From Palsa-1447 sp964509885 (GTDB taxonomy: Bacteria > Verrucomicrobiota > Verrucomicrobiia > Opitutales > Opitutaceae), in NCBI GenBank assembly GCA_964509885.1, contig CAZDZL010000011.1:1-64000 (forward strand): a stretch of DNA of 64,000 nucleotides, in the 5' to 3' direction. Position numbers and translations under genes: made by a program. Position 1 is the stretch's first letter, and each line of letters opens with the position of its first letter. Below are positions 25,746 through 35,700 of this stretch, piece by piece. The notes beneath the pieces are model-generated. The model saw only the letters and a list, made by a program, of their open reading frames with translations. It was not told where the DNA came from and searched no databases.

Positions 25746-26498
25746 TCACCCTGCGGGGGCGGGCCGGGGGGGAAGGGCCGCCCACTGGCCGGGCTCGTGC
25801 CTCCTCCCGCAGGCGAGCGGGATCGTGCGCACCGCCGCCACCGGGGCGCCCCGCAGGTACGCGGAGAGGGCCCGGGGGTCGCCCCCCAGCCCGGCCGGCA
25901 GGTTCACGGGCCGGTCCGAGACCTCGGGGTCGATCGCGGATAGCCCCCCCGCCGTGCCGAAGACGAGGACCGTGTGGCCCAGGCGCCGGCCCTGCGCGTC
26001 CACGTAGTAGGACAGCAGCATGGGCGAGGCGGCCTCGTCCCCGACCTCCAGCCTGCGCAGCAGCGCCGCCACGCTCTCGACAAAGCAGGCATTGGGGGGC
26101 CTGCGGAGGGATCCCCCGGCGGGGACGGGCGGCTCCTCCACCCACGTCCACGCGCCGAACCCCGGGTCTATGGCCCGGAAGAGCGGGCCGGGATCGGCCT
26201 CGTCCCGCTCCAGGGTGCCGCGGGTCAGGGAGAGGCTCTGCGTGCCGTCGACGTCCGTGTAGAACCAGAGTATGCCGGAGAGCTCGAACACCAGGGCGTA
26301 CACAGTCCTTGGATACGACCCGCGGCTCCACATCCCCCTGGGGTGCGCGTTGTCTATCCTCACCAGGCGCGCCCATGTCTCCCCCCCCAGCATCGAGCGC
26401 GCGGCCGCGGCGTCAGGGAGCCCCGCGGACGGTTCCGTGCCGGCGGCCGCGGTCCCGAGGGCCGCCATGAGGATCGCAAGGCACGAGAGCGTTCGCAC
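25746..26498 (-). CDS. Secreted protein of unknown function, possibly papain-like
   Basis: 250 residues with a signal peptide (1-20). The middle region (60-120) is rich in Trp/Tyr. The C-terminal part carries a pattern seen in papain-like cysteine hydrolases: PPNACFVESVAALL with Cys138, then RRLGHTVLVF with His175, then GLSAIDPE with Asp190, in the order Cys-His-Asp. The spacing and the beta-strand context of the His fit C39 or transglutaminase-like folds. I infer this from pattern only, and the protein may not be an enzyme. The last 20 residues are Pro/Gly-rich. It has its own terminator and sits downstream of the LytTR/LytS genes. Confidence 0.5.
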   Translation of the reverse strand: MRTLSCLAILMAALGTAAAGTEPSAGLPDAAAARSMLGGETWARLVRIDNAHPRGMWSRGSYPRTVYALVFELSGILWFYTDVDGTQSLSLTRGTLERDEADPGPLFRAIDPGFGAWTWVEEPPVPAGGSLRRPPNACFVESVAALLRRLEVGDEAASPMLLSYYVDAQGRRLGHTVLVFGTAGGLSAIDPEVSDRPVNLPAGLGGDPRALSAYLRGAPVAAVRTIPLACGRRHEPGQWAALPPRPAPAG

Positions 26499-26591
26499 GC
26501 CCCTGTAAACAAGCGAAGGGGGTGGCGGGATTCGAAAATGCGACGGTCCGGGGAGCCCGTGCGGCGAAACCCCCCGCGCGCGCGCCGGGCG

Positions 26592-27383
26592 TCACTCCAC
26601 CCTGCCGAGAAGCGCCTTGATGCGGTCGTGGTAGCCCCGGCTAAGGCGCAGCTTGGTCCCGTCATGGAGCACCACCGCGTACTCCCCCTCGAACGAGGGG
26701 CTGAGCTTCCTCAGGCGGTCCGCGTTCACGATCGTCGAGCGGTGTATCCTGATGAAGCGGGTCGGGTCGAGGCGCTCCTCGAGGGCCGCCATCGTGCCGC
26801 GCATCAGGTGCGTGCGCCCGGTCACGTGGAACTTGACGTAGTCGCCCTCCGCCTCGATCCAGTCGATCTCGCTCGTCTTCAGGAAGATGATCTCGCCCGA
26901 CGACTTGAGCAGGATCCGGTCCCTGCCCTCCCCCTCGATGTGCTCGATGAGTCGGGTGAGCCGGGTGTCGACGTCGTCATTGCGCCTGCGCATGACCAGA
27001 TCCCTTGCGCGCTCGAGCGCGGCCGCGAACCGGGTGTCGTCGTAGGGCTTGAGCAGGTAGTCGACCGCGTTGTATTCGAACGCCTTGAGCGCGTACTCGT
27101 CGTAGGCCGTGACAAACACGACAACAGGGGTCGCTTCGGGGCCCACCCGCTTGAGGGTCTCGAAGCCGTCGCAGCCCACCATCTGGACGTCGAGGAACAC
27201 GAGGTCCGGCCGCAGCCGCTGGATCAGGTCGGCCGCCTCGACGCCGCCGCCCGCCTCGCCGATGATCTCGATCCCCTCGGCGCGCTCGAGGAGCAGGCGG
27301 ACGCCGTGGCGGGCCAGGGGCTCGTCGTCTGCGATGAGGGTCCGGATGCGGGGGGACGGGGAGGGCTTGCGCATAGGGTTCAT
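26592..27383 (-). CDS. LytTR-type response regulator
   Basis: 263 residues. Receiver domain (about 12-130) with acidic pair DD (19-20), phosphoacceptor Asp65 and VDYLLKPY at the end. The C-terminal LytTR DNA-binding domain (about 158-260) has GDYVKFH and RIHRSTIVN, typical of the AlgR/LytR group. It is translated right after its kinase, with the two genes overlapping by four bases. Known family members control cell-wall and extracellular polymer genes. The neighbouring secreted protein is a plausible target. Confidence 0.93.
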   Translation of the reverse strand: MNPMRKPSPSPRIRTLIADDEPLARHGVRLLLERAEGIEIIGEAGGGVEAADLIQRLRPDLVFLDVQMVGCDGFETLKRVGPEATPVVVFVTAYDEYALKAFEYNAVDYLLKPYDDTRFAAALERARDLVMRRRNDDVDTRLTRLIEHIEGEGRDRILLKSSGEIIFLKTSEIDWIEAEGDYVKFHVTGRTHLMRGTMAALEERLDPTRFIRIHRSTIVNADRLRKLSPSFEGEYAVVLHDGTKLRLSRGYHDRIKALLGRVE

Positions 27384-28465
27384 GGTCGGCAGGGCAGGAT
27401 GATCTCGACGGAGATGCCGCCCGCGGCCTGGCTGCGCAGCGTCAGCCGGCCCGCGTCGCCGTAGATCTTCGAGAGCCGCTCGCGCGTGTTGGCAAGGCCA
27501 GTGCCCTCCACGACCCTGCGGTTGTGGGGCAGGCCCGGCCCGTCGTCGCGCACCTCAAGGTAAAGAAGCCCGTCGGCCACGCGCCCGGTGATGTCGACGC
27601 GCCCCGGCCCGGCCTTGGGCGCGACGCCGTGGAGGATGGCGTTCTCGACGATCGGCTGGAGCAGGAGCCACGGGACGGGCACGCCCAGCGCCGCCTCGTC
27701 GACCGCCGTGGCGACGGTGAGGCGGTCCGAAAACCTGGCCTTCTGGATTTCTATGTAGCGCTCCAAGAAATCCATTTCTACTCGCAGGGTGGTCTCATTT
27801 TTGTGGTTCCCTTCCAGGGACATCCGCAGAAGAGAACCCAGCCGGGCCAGCAAAGTTACAGCCATCTCGTTTTTGCCGTCCCTCACAAGGACCGAGATGG
27901 TGTTGAGCGTGTTGAACAGGAAGTGGGGCTTGAGCTGCTCCCTTAGCGCCTTGAGCTCCGCCTCGATCAGCTTTCCCTCGAGCTGGGCGGCGCGGATCTC
28001 CTCGTTCTTGAACCTGCGCTGGAGGTCGCCGCCGTAGCCGAACGCGATCACGGCCCAGTAGTACGCGATGTCCACGAGGTTGTGGCCGTAGAAGCTCGTC
28101 GCCGCGATCTGCCAGAACCCGCTCTTTTCAGGCCCGAAGACGAGGATGTAGGCCTCGATCCGGCCCAGGTAGAACGTCGCCATGACGACGAAGCTGAACG
28201 CAACATGGAAGAGTATCCCGCCCACCCACCGGCCGGAGCTGAGGGGCATCCTCGTGCGCAGCATGAGGATGAACGGCGCGATGCACGCCCACATCGCGGC
28301 GCGCACGAACTGGGGGATCGCTATGCCCACGAAGTCGGCCCACCCCATCCCGGCCTTCTCATTGAAGTAGAGCTCCGATGACAGCACCAGCCCGAGGAAG
28401 GCCCACCCCGCGGCCGTGGCGGCAATCCTAAGCCATCGATTCTTCATGTTCAGGGAGGGTTTCAT
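27380..28465 (-). CDS. LytS/AlgZ-type sensor histidine kinase
   Basis: 361 residues. Four membrane helices (about 11-30, 44-69, 80-103, 119-143) are followed by a helical linker and the His_kinase domain LKPHFLFNTLNTI with phosphoacceptor His181. A HATPase domain follows with PIVENAILHG, and the DDGPGLP and GTGLANTRERL boxes are intact. There is no large sensor domain, so the stimulus may be sensed within the membrane. It overlaps the LytTR regulator by four bases, the usual LytSR pairing. Confidence 0.93.
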   Translation of the reverse strand: MKPSLNMKNRWLRIAATAAGWAFLGLVLSSELYFNEKAGMGWADFVGIAIPQFVRAAMWACIAPFILMLRTRMPLSSGRWVGGILFHVAFSFVVMATFYLGRIEAYILVFGPEKSGFWQIAATSFYGHNLVDIAYYWAVIAFGYGGDLQRRFKNEEIRAAQLEGKLIEAELKALREQLKPHFLFNTLNTISVLVRDGKNEMAVTLLARLGSLLRMSLEGNHKNETTLRVEMDFLERYIEIQKARFSDRLTVATAVDEAALGVPVPWLLLQPIVENAILHGVAPKAGPGRVDITGRVADGLLYLEVRDDGPGLPHNRRVVEGTGLANTRERLSKIYGDAGRLTLRSQAAGGISVEIILPCRP

Positions 28466-28596
28466 GCCGCCGGTCGATCAGCCGTATCAAGCCGATACCA
28501 TCCGTTTTGCGACGAAACGACGTAAAAGCGCGACGTGCGCTCGGTAAGGCGCGTCCAGATTCGGGGCGCCGCGCTTAACGGATGGGGGAAGCGCGG

Positions 28597-29337
28597 TCAG
28601 CCCCGGCGCTCCCGCTCCGCCCAGAGGGCGGCGCCGACGATCCCCGCCTCGTTCAGGAACTCGGCCGGGACCATCCTGGCCCTGGGTTTCACGTACTTGA
28701 AGAACTTGTCGTGCTTCGCGCTCACGCCGCCGCCGATGATGATGAGCTCGGGCCAGAGGATCTCCTCGAGGATGCCGATGTAGCAGCCGAGGCGGGTGCC
28801 CCACTGCTTCCATGACAGGCCCTTGCGGTGCTTCACGGACGCCGCGACGCGCTTCTCCGCGTCGCGCCCGTCCATCGGGAGGTGGCCGAGCTCGCAGGGG
28901 AACAGGGAGCCGCGGAAGAAGAGTACCGACCCGACGCCCGTGCCGAGCGTGAGCATGAGGGCCTTCCCGCCGAAGTTCCTGCCGGCGCCGAACCGCATCT
29001 CGGCGAGGCCGGCCGCCGCGGCGTCGTTGGTGAGCGCGACGGGCAGGCCGGTCCCCTGGCCGAAGAGCTTGAGGCCGTCGCAGCCGATGAACTTCTTGTC
29101 GAGGTTGGCGGAGGTCAGGATCGTGCCTCCGTGGATGACGCCCGGGAAGCCGATCCCCACCGGTCCCCTCCACCGGAAGTGCGCGGCGATCATCCCGGCG
29201 GCGTCGGCCATCTCCCTTGGGGAAAGGAGATTGGGGGTCTCGATCTTGAAGCGCTCTCCCAGGAGGCGGCCGGTGGACGTGTCCACCGGGGCCCCCTTGA
29301 TCGCGGAGCCGCCGATGTCGATGCCGAGTACCTTCAT
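28597..29337 (-). CDS. ppgK: Polyphosphate glucokinase (ROK family)
   Basis: 246 residues. DIGGSAIKGAPVDT (phosphate loop), GIGFPGVIHGG, LTNDAAAAGLAEM (catalytic Asp), LTLGTGVGSVLF and CELGHLPMD identify a strictly polyphosphate-type ROK kinase rather than an ATP glucokinase. It phosphorylates glucose to glucose-6-phosphate using inorganic polyphosphate. Length matches PpgK. It stands alone on the minus strand, upstream of the LytS gene by about 130 bases and divergent from the thioredoxin-fold gene. The intergenic 28466-28596 has short inverted repeats but no clear promoter. Confidence 0.9.
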   Translation of the reverse strand: MKVLGIDIGGSAIKGAPVDTSTGRLLGERFKIETPNLLSPREMADAAGMIAAHFRWRGPVGIGFPGVIHGGTILTSANLDKKFIGCDGLKLFGQGTGLPVALTNDAAAAGLAEMRFGAGRNFGGKALMLTLGTGVGSVLFFRGSLFPCELGHLPMDGRDAEKRVAASVKHRKGLSWKQWGTRLGCYIGILEEILWPELIIIGGGVSAKHDKFFKYVKPRARMVPAEFLNEAGIVGAALWAERERRG

Positions 29338-29449
29338 TCGCGCACATAGACAGCCCCGATGGGGCTTTTCAATGCCGTGTTTCCGACGGGCCCCTTTTTT
29401 GGGTCAGGCTCCTTGACGCGGGACCGGCGCCGCGCTCCTCTTTTCCCCG

Positions 29450-30106
29450 ATGAAGGTCACCTACTACCTCGAGGTCTTGTCATCCTGGTGCTATTGGGCC
29501 GAGCCCACCTGGGCGGAGCTCAAGGCCCGGTATGCGGGGCGCGCCGAGTTCGACTGGAAGATCGCCCTCATGCGCAGGGAGGACTTCCCCGTCTCCCGCG
29601 AGCAGTGCGAATGGTTCTACCGCAGGAGCGGCATGATCATGCGCTCCCCCGTGATGCTCAACCCGGGATGGATGGAGAAGGGCCCGAACGCGACCTACAC
29701 GGGCGCCGACCTCGTGGCCGAGGCCTGCAAGGACTTCGGCTTCACCGACGACACGATCCGCCTCGCCCTGTCCCATGCCTCGGAGATCGAGGGCAGGAAG
29801 ATAGGCCGGATGGAGGAGGCCGTCGACGTCGCCGCAAGCGAGTCGGGGCTGCAGCCGAGGAAGCTCCGGACCCGGGCGGAGTCCGCCGCCGTCCGGGCGC
29901 GGGTCGACGCCAGCACGGCCGAGTTCTTCTCGCACCGGATCTCGCAGCGGCCGGCCTTCATCCTCGAGGACGCCATCGGCGACAAGGCCGTGTTCTCCGG
30001 CCTGGTCCGGATCGAGCCCCTCGCGGCCGCGATCGACGCCATGCTCTCCGACACGGCGGCCTACGCCGCCCACGCCGCGCACTTCGGGGCGCCGCCGGCC
30101 AAGTAG
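29450..30106 (+). CDS. DsbA/FrnE-like thioredoxin-fold protein
   Basis: 218 residues. The start VTYYLEVLSSWCYWAEPTW is a DsbA-family first strand and active-site helix, but the usual CxxC is reduced to a single cysteine (CYWA), and helical insertions (40-150) follow. The C-terminal RPAFILEDAIGDKAVFSGL contains the cis-Pro loop expected of this fold. Such single-Cys relatives include 2-hydroxychromene-2-carboxylate isomerase-like and FrnE-like proteins that use glutathione or simply bind substrate. No signal peptide. It precedes an aldo/keto reductase by 14 bases and probably shares its transcript, suggesting a joint role with a carbonyl substrate. Confidence 0.7.
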   Translation: MKVTYYLEVLSSWCYWAEPTWAELKARYAGRAEFDWKIALMRREDFPVSREQCEWFYRRSGMIMRSPVMLNPGWMEKGPNATYTGADLVAEACKDFGFTDDTIRLALSHASEIEGRKIGRMEEAVDVAASESGLQPRKLRTRAESAAVRARVDASTAEFFSHRISQRPAFILEDAIGDKAVFSGLVRIEPLAAAIDAMLSDTAAYAAHAAHFGAPPAK

Positions 30107-30120
30107 CGGGAGGAGCCGAC

Positions 30121-31101
30121 ATGGACTACGTCAACCTCGGCAGCACCGGCCTCAAGGTCTCCCGGATTTGCCTGGGGACGATGACCTACGGCTCCAAGAA
30201 ATGGAGGGAATGGGTCCTCGAGGAGGAGGAGAGCCGGCCCTTCATCAGGCGGGCGCTCGAGGCCGGGATAAACTTCTTCGACACGGCGGACATGTACTCG
30301 CTCGGCGCGAGCGAGGAGATTCTCGGCAGGGCCCTCAGGGACTTCGGGCCCGGGCGCGACCGTGTCGTCATCGCGACCAAGGTCTTCAACGCGATGGGCG
30401 ACGACCCCAACCAGCGGGGCCTCTCGCGAAAGCACATCCGCCACGCGCTCGAGGACAGCCTGAGGCGCCTCGGCACGGACTACGTCGACCTCTACCAGAT
30501 CCACCGCTTCGACCCGCTGACCCCCGTCGAGGAGACCATGGAGGCGCTGAACGACCTCGTCCGCGCGGGCAAGGTCCTCCACATCGGGGCGTCGTCGATG
30601 TTCGCGTGGCAGTTCGCCAAGATGATGGGCACGGCCGGCAGGCGCGGCTGGACGCCGTTTGTCACCATGCAGAACCACTACAACCTCCTCTACCGTGAGG
30701 AGGAGCGGGAGATGTTCCCGCTCTGCGCCGACCTCTCGGTGGGGATCATCCCGTGGAGCCCGCTCGCGCGCGGCATGCTCGCGCGCGAGCTGAAGTCGGC
30801 GACGGTGCGCGCGAAGACCGACCAGTATGCCCAGAACATCTACGGAGCGGAATTGTCCGAGCCGGACAGGGCGGTCCATGCGGCCGTGCAGAGGGTGGCC
30901 GCGGCCCGGGGCGTGCCCGCGGCGCAGGTCGCGCTCGCCTGGGTTTGCCAGAGGCCCGGGGTCGTCGCCCCGATCGTCGGCGCCTCCAAGCTGAACCACA
31001 TCGAGGACGCCCTGGCCGCGCTGACGCTGAACCTGAGTTCGGATGAGATGAAGGCGCTCGAGGCGCACTACGTCCCCCACCCGATCGCCGGGCACTCATG
31101 A
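30121..31101 (+). CDS. Aldo/keto reductase
   Basis: 326 residues. The (beta/alpha)8 NADPH-dependent reductase pattern is complete: MDYVNLGSTGLKVSRICLG at the start, FDTADMYSLGASEEILG (catalytic Asp and Tyr), IATKVF (Lys), YQIHRFD (His), and the cofactor end CQRPGVVAPIVGASK. A good ribosome site, GGAGGAG, precedes it. It most resembles YajO-type enzymes. It lies downstream of the thioredoxin-fold gene and overlaps the phosphoesterase gene by four bases. The substrate is unknown, but the context suggests a sugar aldehyde or ketone. Confidence 0.92.
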   Translation: MDYVNLGSTGLKVSRICLGTMTYGSKKWREWVLEEEESRPFIRRALEAGINFFDTADMYSLGASEEILGRALRDFGPGRDRVVIATKVFNAMGDDPNQRGLSRKHIRHALEDSLRRLGTDYVDLYQIHRFDPLTPVEETMEALNDLVRAGKVLHIGASSMFAWQFAKMMGTAGRRGWTPFVTMQNHYNLLYREEEREMFPLCADLSVGIIPWSPLARGMLARELKSATVRAKTDQYAQNIYGAELSEPDRAVHAAVQRVAAARGVPAAQVALAWVCQRPGVVAPIVGASKLNHIEDALAALTLNLSSDEMKALEAHYVPHPIAGHS

Positions 31102-32624
31102 GGCGGGGGGCGGCCGCCTTGCGGACGGGCCTGCTCTCGGCGGCACTCGCGCTCGCGGCGGCGAGGGTCCTGGGCTCGTCGGGCGTCGTCTTTGACGATC
31201 GCCGCGGCGACGGCGTCCGCCTGCCGGGCGAGCGCGGCATCGCCTCCGTCGAGGTGTCCAACGGGGTGGACATCGCCCTGACCGACGCGGGCGGGGAGTA
31301 CACGCTTCCCGACCGGCCCGGGGCCACGGTCTTCGTGATCAAGCCCAGGGGCTGGCGACCGCCGGTGGACGCTGACAACCTGCCCCAGTTCCACGCGCAA
31401 CCGGGTGCGGCCGGGTGGCGAAATTTCCCTCTGCGCCGGGTGGACGAGCCCGATTCCCTGCGGGCGCTGGTGCTGACGGACCCGCAGCCCTCCTCCGGGG
31501 CCGAGGTGGGTTATCTCGCCAAGGGCCTCGTCGCGGGCCTCGGGCGGCCCGGGGGCATCGCCTTCGGCGTCACGCTCGGCGACGTCGTGTACGACAGGCC
31601 CGACCTCTTCGGCGCCGTGAACGGCGCGCTGGGCAGGATCGGGGTCCCCTGGTACAGCCTGCCGGGCAACCACGACCTCGCGCTCGGCACGCCGGACGAG
31701 CGCGCGGCGGTGGCTCCGTTCGAGTCGGTCTACGGCCCGTCGACCTTCGCCTTCCACGCGGGCCCCGCGCTCTTCGTGGCCCTGGACGACGTGCGGCCGC
31801 TCGGGGGCCCGCGCTACGTCGGCGGCCTCCGGGATGAGCAGTTCGCCTTCATCGGGAACCTGCTTCAGGACTCTCCCGCGGCCGAATGGGTCGTCCTCAT
31901 GCTGCACATCCCGCTCTTCTCGCCCGACCCGTCGGGGACCGAGGGGTTCAGGGCGGCCGACCGGCTGAGGCTGTTCGAGCTCCTGAAGGGCCGCGCGCGC
32001 GTCCTCATCCTCTCCGGCCACACGCACTACCAGCGGCACGTGACGCACGGGCCCGCGGACGGGTGGACCGGGGCGAACCCCATCGAGGAGTACAACGTGG
32101 CCGCCGCGTGCGGCGGATTCTGGGGCGGCCCGCGCGACGCGGAGGGGATCCCGGTCGCGACGATGTGGGACGGAACGCCGCCGGGATACGCGGTCCTCGG
32201 CTTCATGGGGGACACGGTCTCCCTCGACTACGTCCCGTCGCGGATGCCGGCCGACCACCAGATGTCCCTGCACGCTCCCGACGTCGTCGCGCCGGGCCAG
32301 GGCTTCGTCCCGTTCTACGCCAACGTGTTCAACGGCCACGACGGCTGGGCCGTTGAGGCGCGCGTCGACGACCGGGCCTGGAACCCCATGCGCCGGATAC
32401 TGGGCTGGGACCCGTCCTACGCCGCCGACTTCCTGGCGCAGGACACGGCCGCGCAGCCGCGGCCCTGGCCGAGGCTTCCCGAGCCCGCCGTCTGCTACCA
32501 CCTCTGGCGCGGGGCGCTGCCCGCGGACCTCGCGCCCGGCAGGCACGTGCTCCATGTCCGCGCGACGGAGCCGGGCGGCCGTGTCCACGATTCGGAGCGC
32601 CCGGTGGACATCGTGCGGCCCTGA
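31098..32624 (+). CDS. Secreted calcineurin-like metallophosphoesterase
   Basis: 508 residues with a signal peptide (about 1-27). An N-terminal beta domain precedes the phosphoesterase core: VLTDPQPS (first metal Asp), TLGDVVYD, LPGNHDLALG, MLHIPLF and LSGHTHYQRH supply the metal and phosphate ligands. A C-terminal beta domain (about 395-505, FYANVFNGHDGW) completes the three-domain Metallophos-N/C architecture seen in Bacteroidota and Verrucomicrobiota enzymes. The substrate is probably an extracellular phosphate ester. It overlaps the upstream aldo/keto reductase by four bases. Confidence 0.9.
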   Translation: MRRGAAALRTGLLSAALALAAARVLGSSGVVFDDRRGDGVRLPGERGIASVEVSNGVDIALTDAGGEYTLPDRPGATVFVIKPRGWRPPVDADNLPQFHAQPGAAGWRNFPLRRVDEPDSLRALVLTDPQPSSGAEVGYLAKGLVAGLGRPGGIAFGVTLGDVVYDRPDLFGAVNGALGRIGVPWYSLPGNHDLALGTPDERAAVAPFESVYGPSTFAFHAGPALFVALDDVRPLGGPRYVGGLRDEQFAFIGNLLQDSPAAEWVVLMLHIPLFSPDPSGTEGFRAADRLRLFELLKGRARVLILSGHTHYQRHVTHGPADGWTGANPIEEYNVAAACGGFWGGPRDAEGIPVATMWDGTPPGYAVLGFMGDTVSLDYVPSRMPADHQMSLHAPDVVAPGQGFVPFYANVFNGHDGWAVEARVDDRAWNPMRRILGWDPSYAADFLAQDTAAQPRPWPRLPEPAVCYHLWRGALPADLAPGRHVLHVRATEPGGRVHDSERPVDIVRP

Positions 32625-32726
32625 GCGCGGCCGGGGGGCCGCCGCCCCGGTACATGCTTTTGCGTACGAATACTTCATGACGGCCCCGGGATTCAGCATT
32701 TCATCCCCCGGGTCGCCCCTGGCCCG

Positions 32727-35700
32727 ATGCACCTGGTCCGCTCCATCGCAGGCAGTGCCCTCCTCTGGATCGCCTCCCGGGAGGCGGCGGCATTCGCGGA
32801 CGGCGCGGGCGACTGGAGGCTGGGGACGGCGGGCCTGCCGCCGATGCGGGTGTTCACCGCGCGCGACACCGGGGCCGCGACCATGGCCTGGTCGGCGGCG
32901 CAGGACCCTTCGGGAACGCTCTATTTCGGGTGCGACTCGGTGATCTCGTTCGACGGGGACCGCTGGCGGCCGCTCGCCATGGATCCCACCTACCTCGTCC
33001 GCGGCCTGGACGTCGGGCCGAACGGCCGCATCTGGGTGGCCGGGGTGAACCAGATCGGCTGGTTCGACCCGGCGCCGCAGGGCGGACTCGAGTACCACTC
33101 CCTCATGCCGCGCCTACCCGCCGGCGCGGCGGAGCTCGGGGACGTCTGGAGGGTGTACGCCCAGGGTGACGACATCGCGATCTTCGTGGCCCGGGAGAGG
33201 GTCCTTCGCTGGGACGGCAGGAAGATCTCGTCATGGGAGTATCCCGGGATGCACCTGTTGTGGTCGACGCGCACGGCGAGGTCGGTGTACGTGCACTATC
33301 CCCCGATCGGGCTCCTGAGGATCGGGCCCGACGGGCCTTCGCTCGCCGCAGGCGCGTCCGCGATCGGCTCCTCGGAGGTGCGCTGGCTGGATGACTCCGG
33401 GGAGGACTGGCTCCTCCTCACGTCCCAGGGTTTCAAGAGGCTCCGGGGCGGCGCCTGCACGCCGCTCGACACGGACGCCTCCGCGTTCGTGCGCGCGAAC
33501 ACACCGACCTCCGTGGTGCCGCTCGCCGACGGCTCGCTTGCCGTCGGCACTCTCCAGGGAGGGATCGCCCTCGTCGGCCGCGGCGGGGACGTCCGGCGCG
33601 TCTTCAACACCGCCTCTGGGCTGCCAGCCAACCAGGTCTACTCGCTCTTTGTGGACAGGGACGGGGCGCTCTGGGGGATGGGGCCCTCGAACATCGTCCG
33701 GCTCGCCCTGCGCTCGGGCACCGCGGTCTACGGCCGGACAAGCGGGTATCCACCCGGGGGCTGCGACACCCTCGCGGAGTCGTCGGGCTCGGTCTTCGCC
33801 GTATCGCACAGCGGGATCTTCCGGCTCGGTGCCGACCCGGGCACGGGGGGCGCCGGCCTCTTCGCCCCGCTCGGAGCCACGAGCAGCCGGTTCTACAGCC
33901 TGATGTCGACGCCGCAGGGACTCGCCATCGGGCACGTCCGCGGCCTCGGCCTATGGTCCTCCGGAAAAATGGAGCCTGTGCCCAACCTTGAGGACGCCGT
34001 CTTCCGGATAAACCCGTCGCGCTCCAAGCCCGGCAGGATCCTCGCCTCGCTCCTGGAGCGCGTCGTCAGCGTCGACCCGGTGACGGGGGCGTCGGCCATC
34101 GTCGCCGACTCCCTTCCCGACTACGGGGACACGGTGGTCGAGGAGCCCTCGGGGAGGCTGTGGATCGGCACTCCCTCGCGGGGGCTGTTCACCGCGGGCC
34201 CCGGCGCCACGAGGGCGGGGCCCGCGAGGCTCGGCCCCGGGCCCCTACCCGCCCCCGGACCCGTCTTCGTGAGCCGCGCGGGCCCGGCGGTCGTGGCGGT
34301 GGCAAAGGGGGCCGCCTATGTTCTGGACGGGGCGTCGGGGTCCTTCCGGCCCGTCGCCGGGTTTCCCGCAGGGGTTCCCATCGCCGTGTCCAACGCGGAC
34401 AGCGGCGGCGCCGTTTGGGCGGCGCTGGACCCGGAGGCGGGCGGGCACTCGCCGCGCCTCGGGCGCATAGCCCCCGCGAAGGACGGCGCCGCATGGATTC
34501 CCCAGTCGCTCGAGGGCCTCTCGGGCCTCGGGTCGCTGCTCGGGCTTCGCGTCGTCAGCCTTCCCGACCGCGACGAACTCTGGATCACCGGGACGGAATC
34601 CCTCCTGCGCGCCGGTCCCGACGCCCTGTCCCGGCACACCCCGCCGCGCCGGCCGACGATCCGCGCCCGAGTGATGGTCGACGGCAAAGGTGCCGGCGGA
34701 GCGATCGGCGGCGCGCTGCCCTACTCGACCCGCGGCCTCCACATCGAGTACAGCTCTCTCGACTACGGCATGCGCGAGTCGGAGCGTTACCAGACGATGC
34801 TGGGCGGGGCCGAGAACGAGTGGTCCCCGCCGACCGACTCCGCCGACCGGGATGTCTCGGGGCTGCGCGAGGGGAGCTATGACTTCAGGGTCCGGCTCGT
34901 GACCGACTCGGGCGAGGCCGGGGAGGCCGCGCTGTACCACTTCGACATCGCGCCTCCCTGGTGGCGGACCCTCCTCGCCCGGCTCTCGTTCGCGTCCGCG
35001 GGCGGCCTCGGCGTCCTCGGGCTCCTCAGGCTGCGGACCCGCTCCCTGAAGCGCCGGGCCCAGGTGCTCGAGAGGATGGTGCGCCAGCGCACCGAGGAGC
35101 TCCACAAGGCCAACGCCGCCAAGACCGAGTTTGTCGCGAGCATGAGCCACGAGATCCGCAACCCGATGGGCGGCATACTGGCGTCCGCGATCGAGCTGGC
35201 TGAGACGCCCCTCGAGCCCGGCCAGCGCAGGCTCGTCACCACCATCAGCAGCTGCGGCACGTTCCTCGCGTCGCTCGTGGAGGACGTGCTCGACTTCGCG
35301 GCCATCGAGGCTGGGGCCTACAAGGTCGCGCCCTCGCCGTTCAGCCCCCTCGAGGTCCTGGATAACGTCGTGAAGATGCTCGAGCCGAGGGCGTCGGGGG
35401 CCAGGATGGGCGCCTTCGCCGACCCGGCGCTGCCGGAGCGCATCGTGGGCGACGCGGCGCGGATCCAGCAGGTGATCGTCAACTTCGCGGCCAACTCGCT
35501 CAAGTTCGGCGGCCGCGACGTGAGGCTCGAGGCGCGCCCCGACGGCGGGCACGTCGTCTTCTCGGTCGCCGACGACGGGATCGGCATCCCGCCCGAGGAG
35601 CAGGAGAACCTCTTCATCCGGTTCTCCCGCCTGAAGTCCGCCCGCAACTCGGCGATACCCGGGACGGGCCTCGGGCTGGCCGTCAGCCGCGCGCTCGCCG

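Noticed and set aside
31068..33098. 676-residue antisense frame across the phosphoesterase and kinase genes
   Set aside because: It is a shadow of two clearly coding genes, with Arg/Gly/Pro-rich low-complexity sequence and no family signature.
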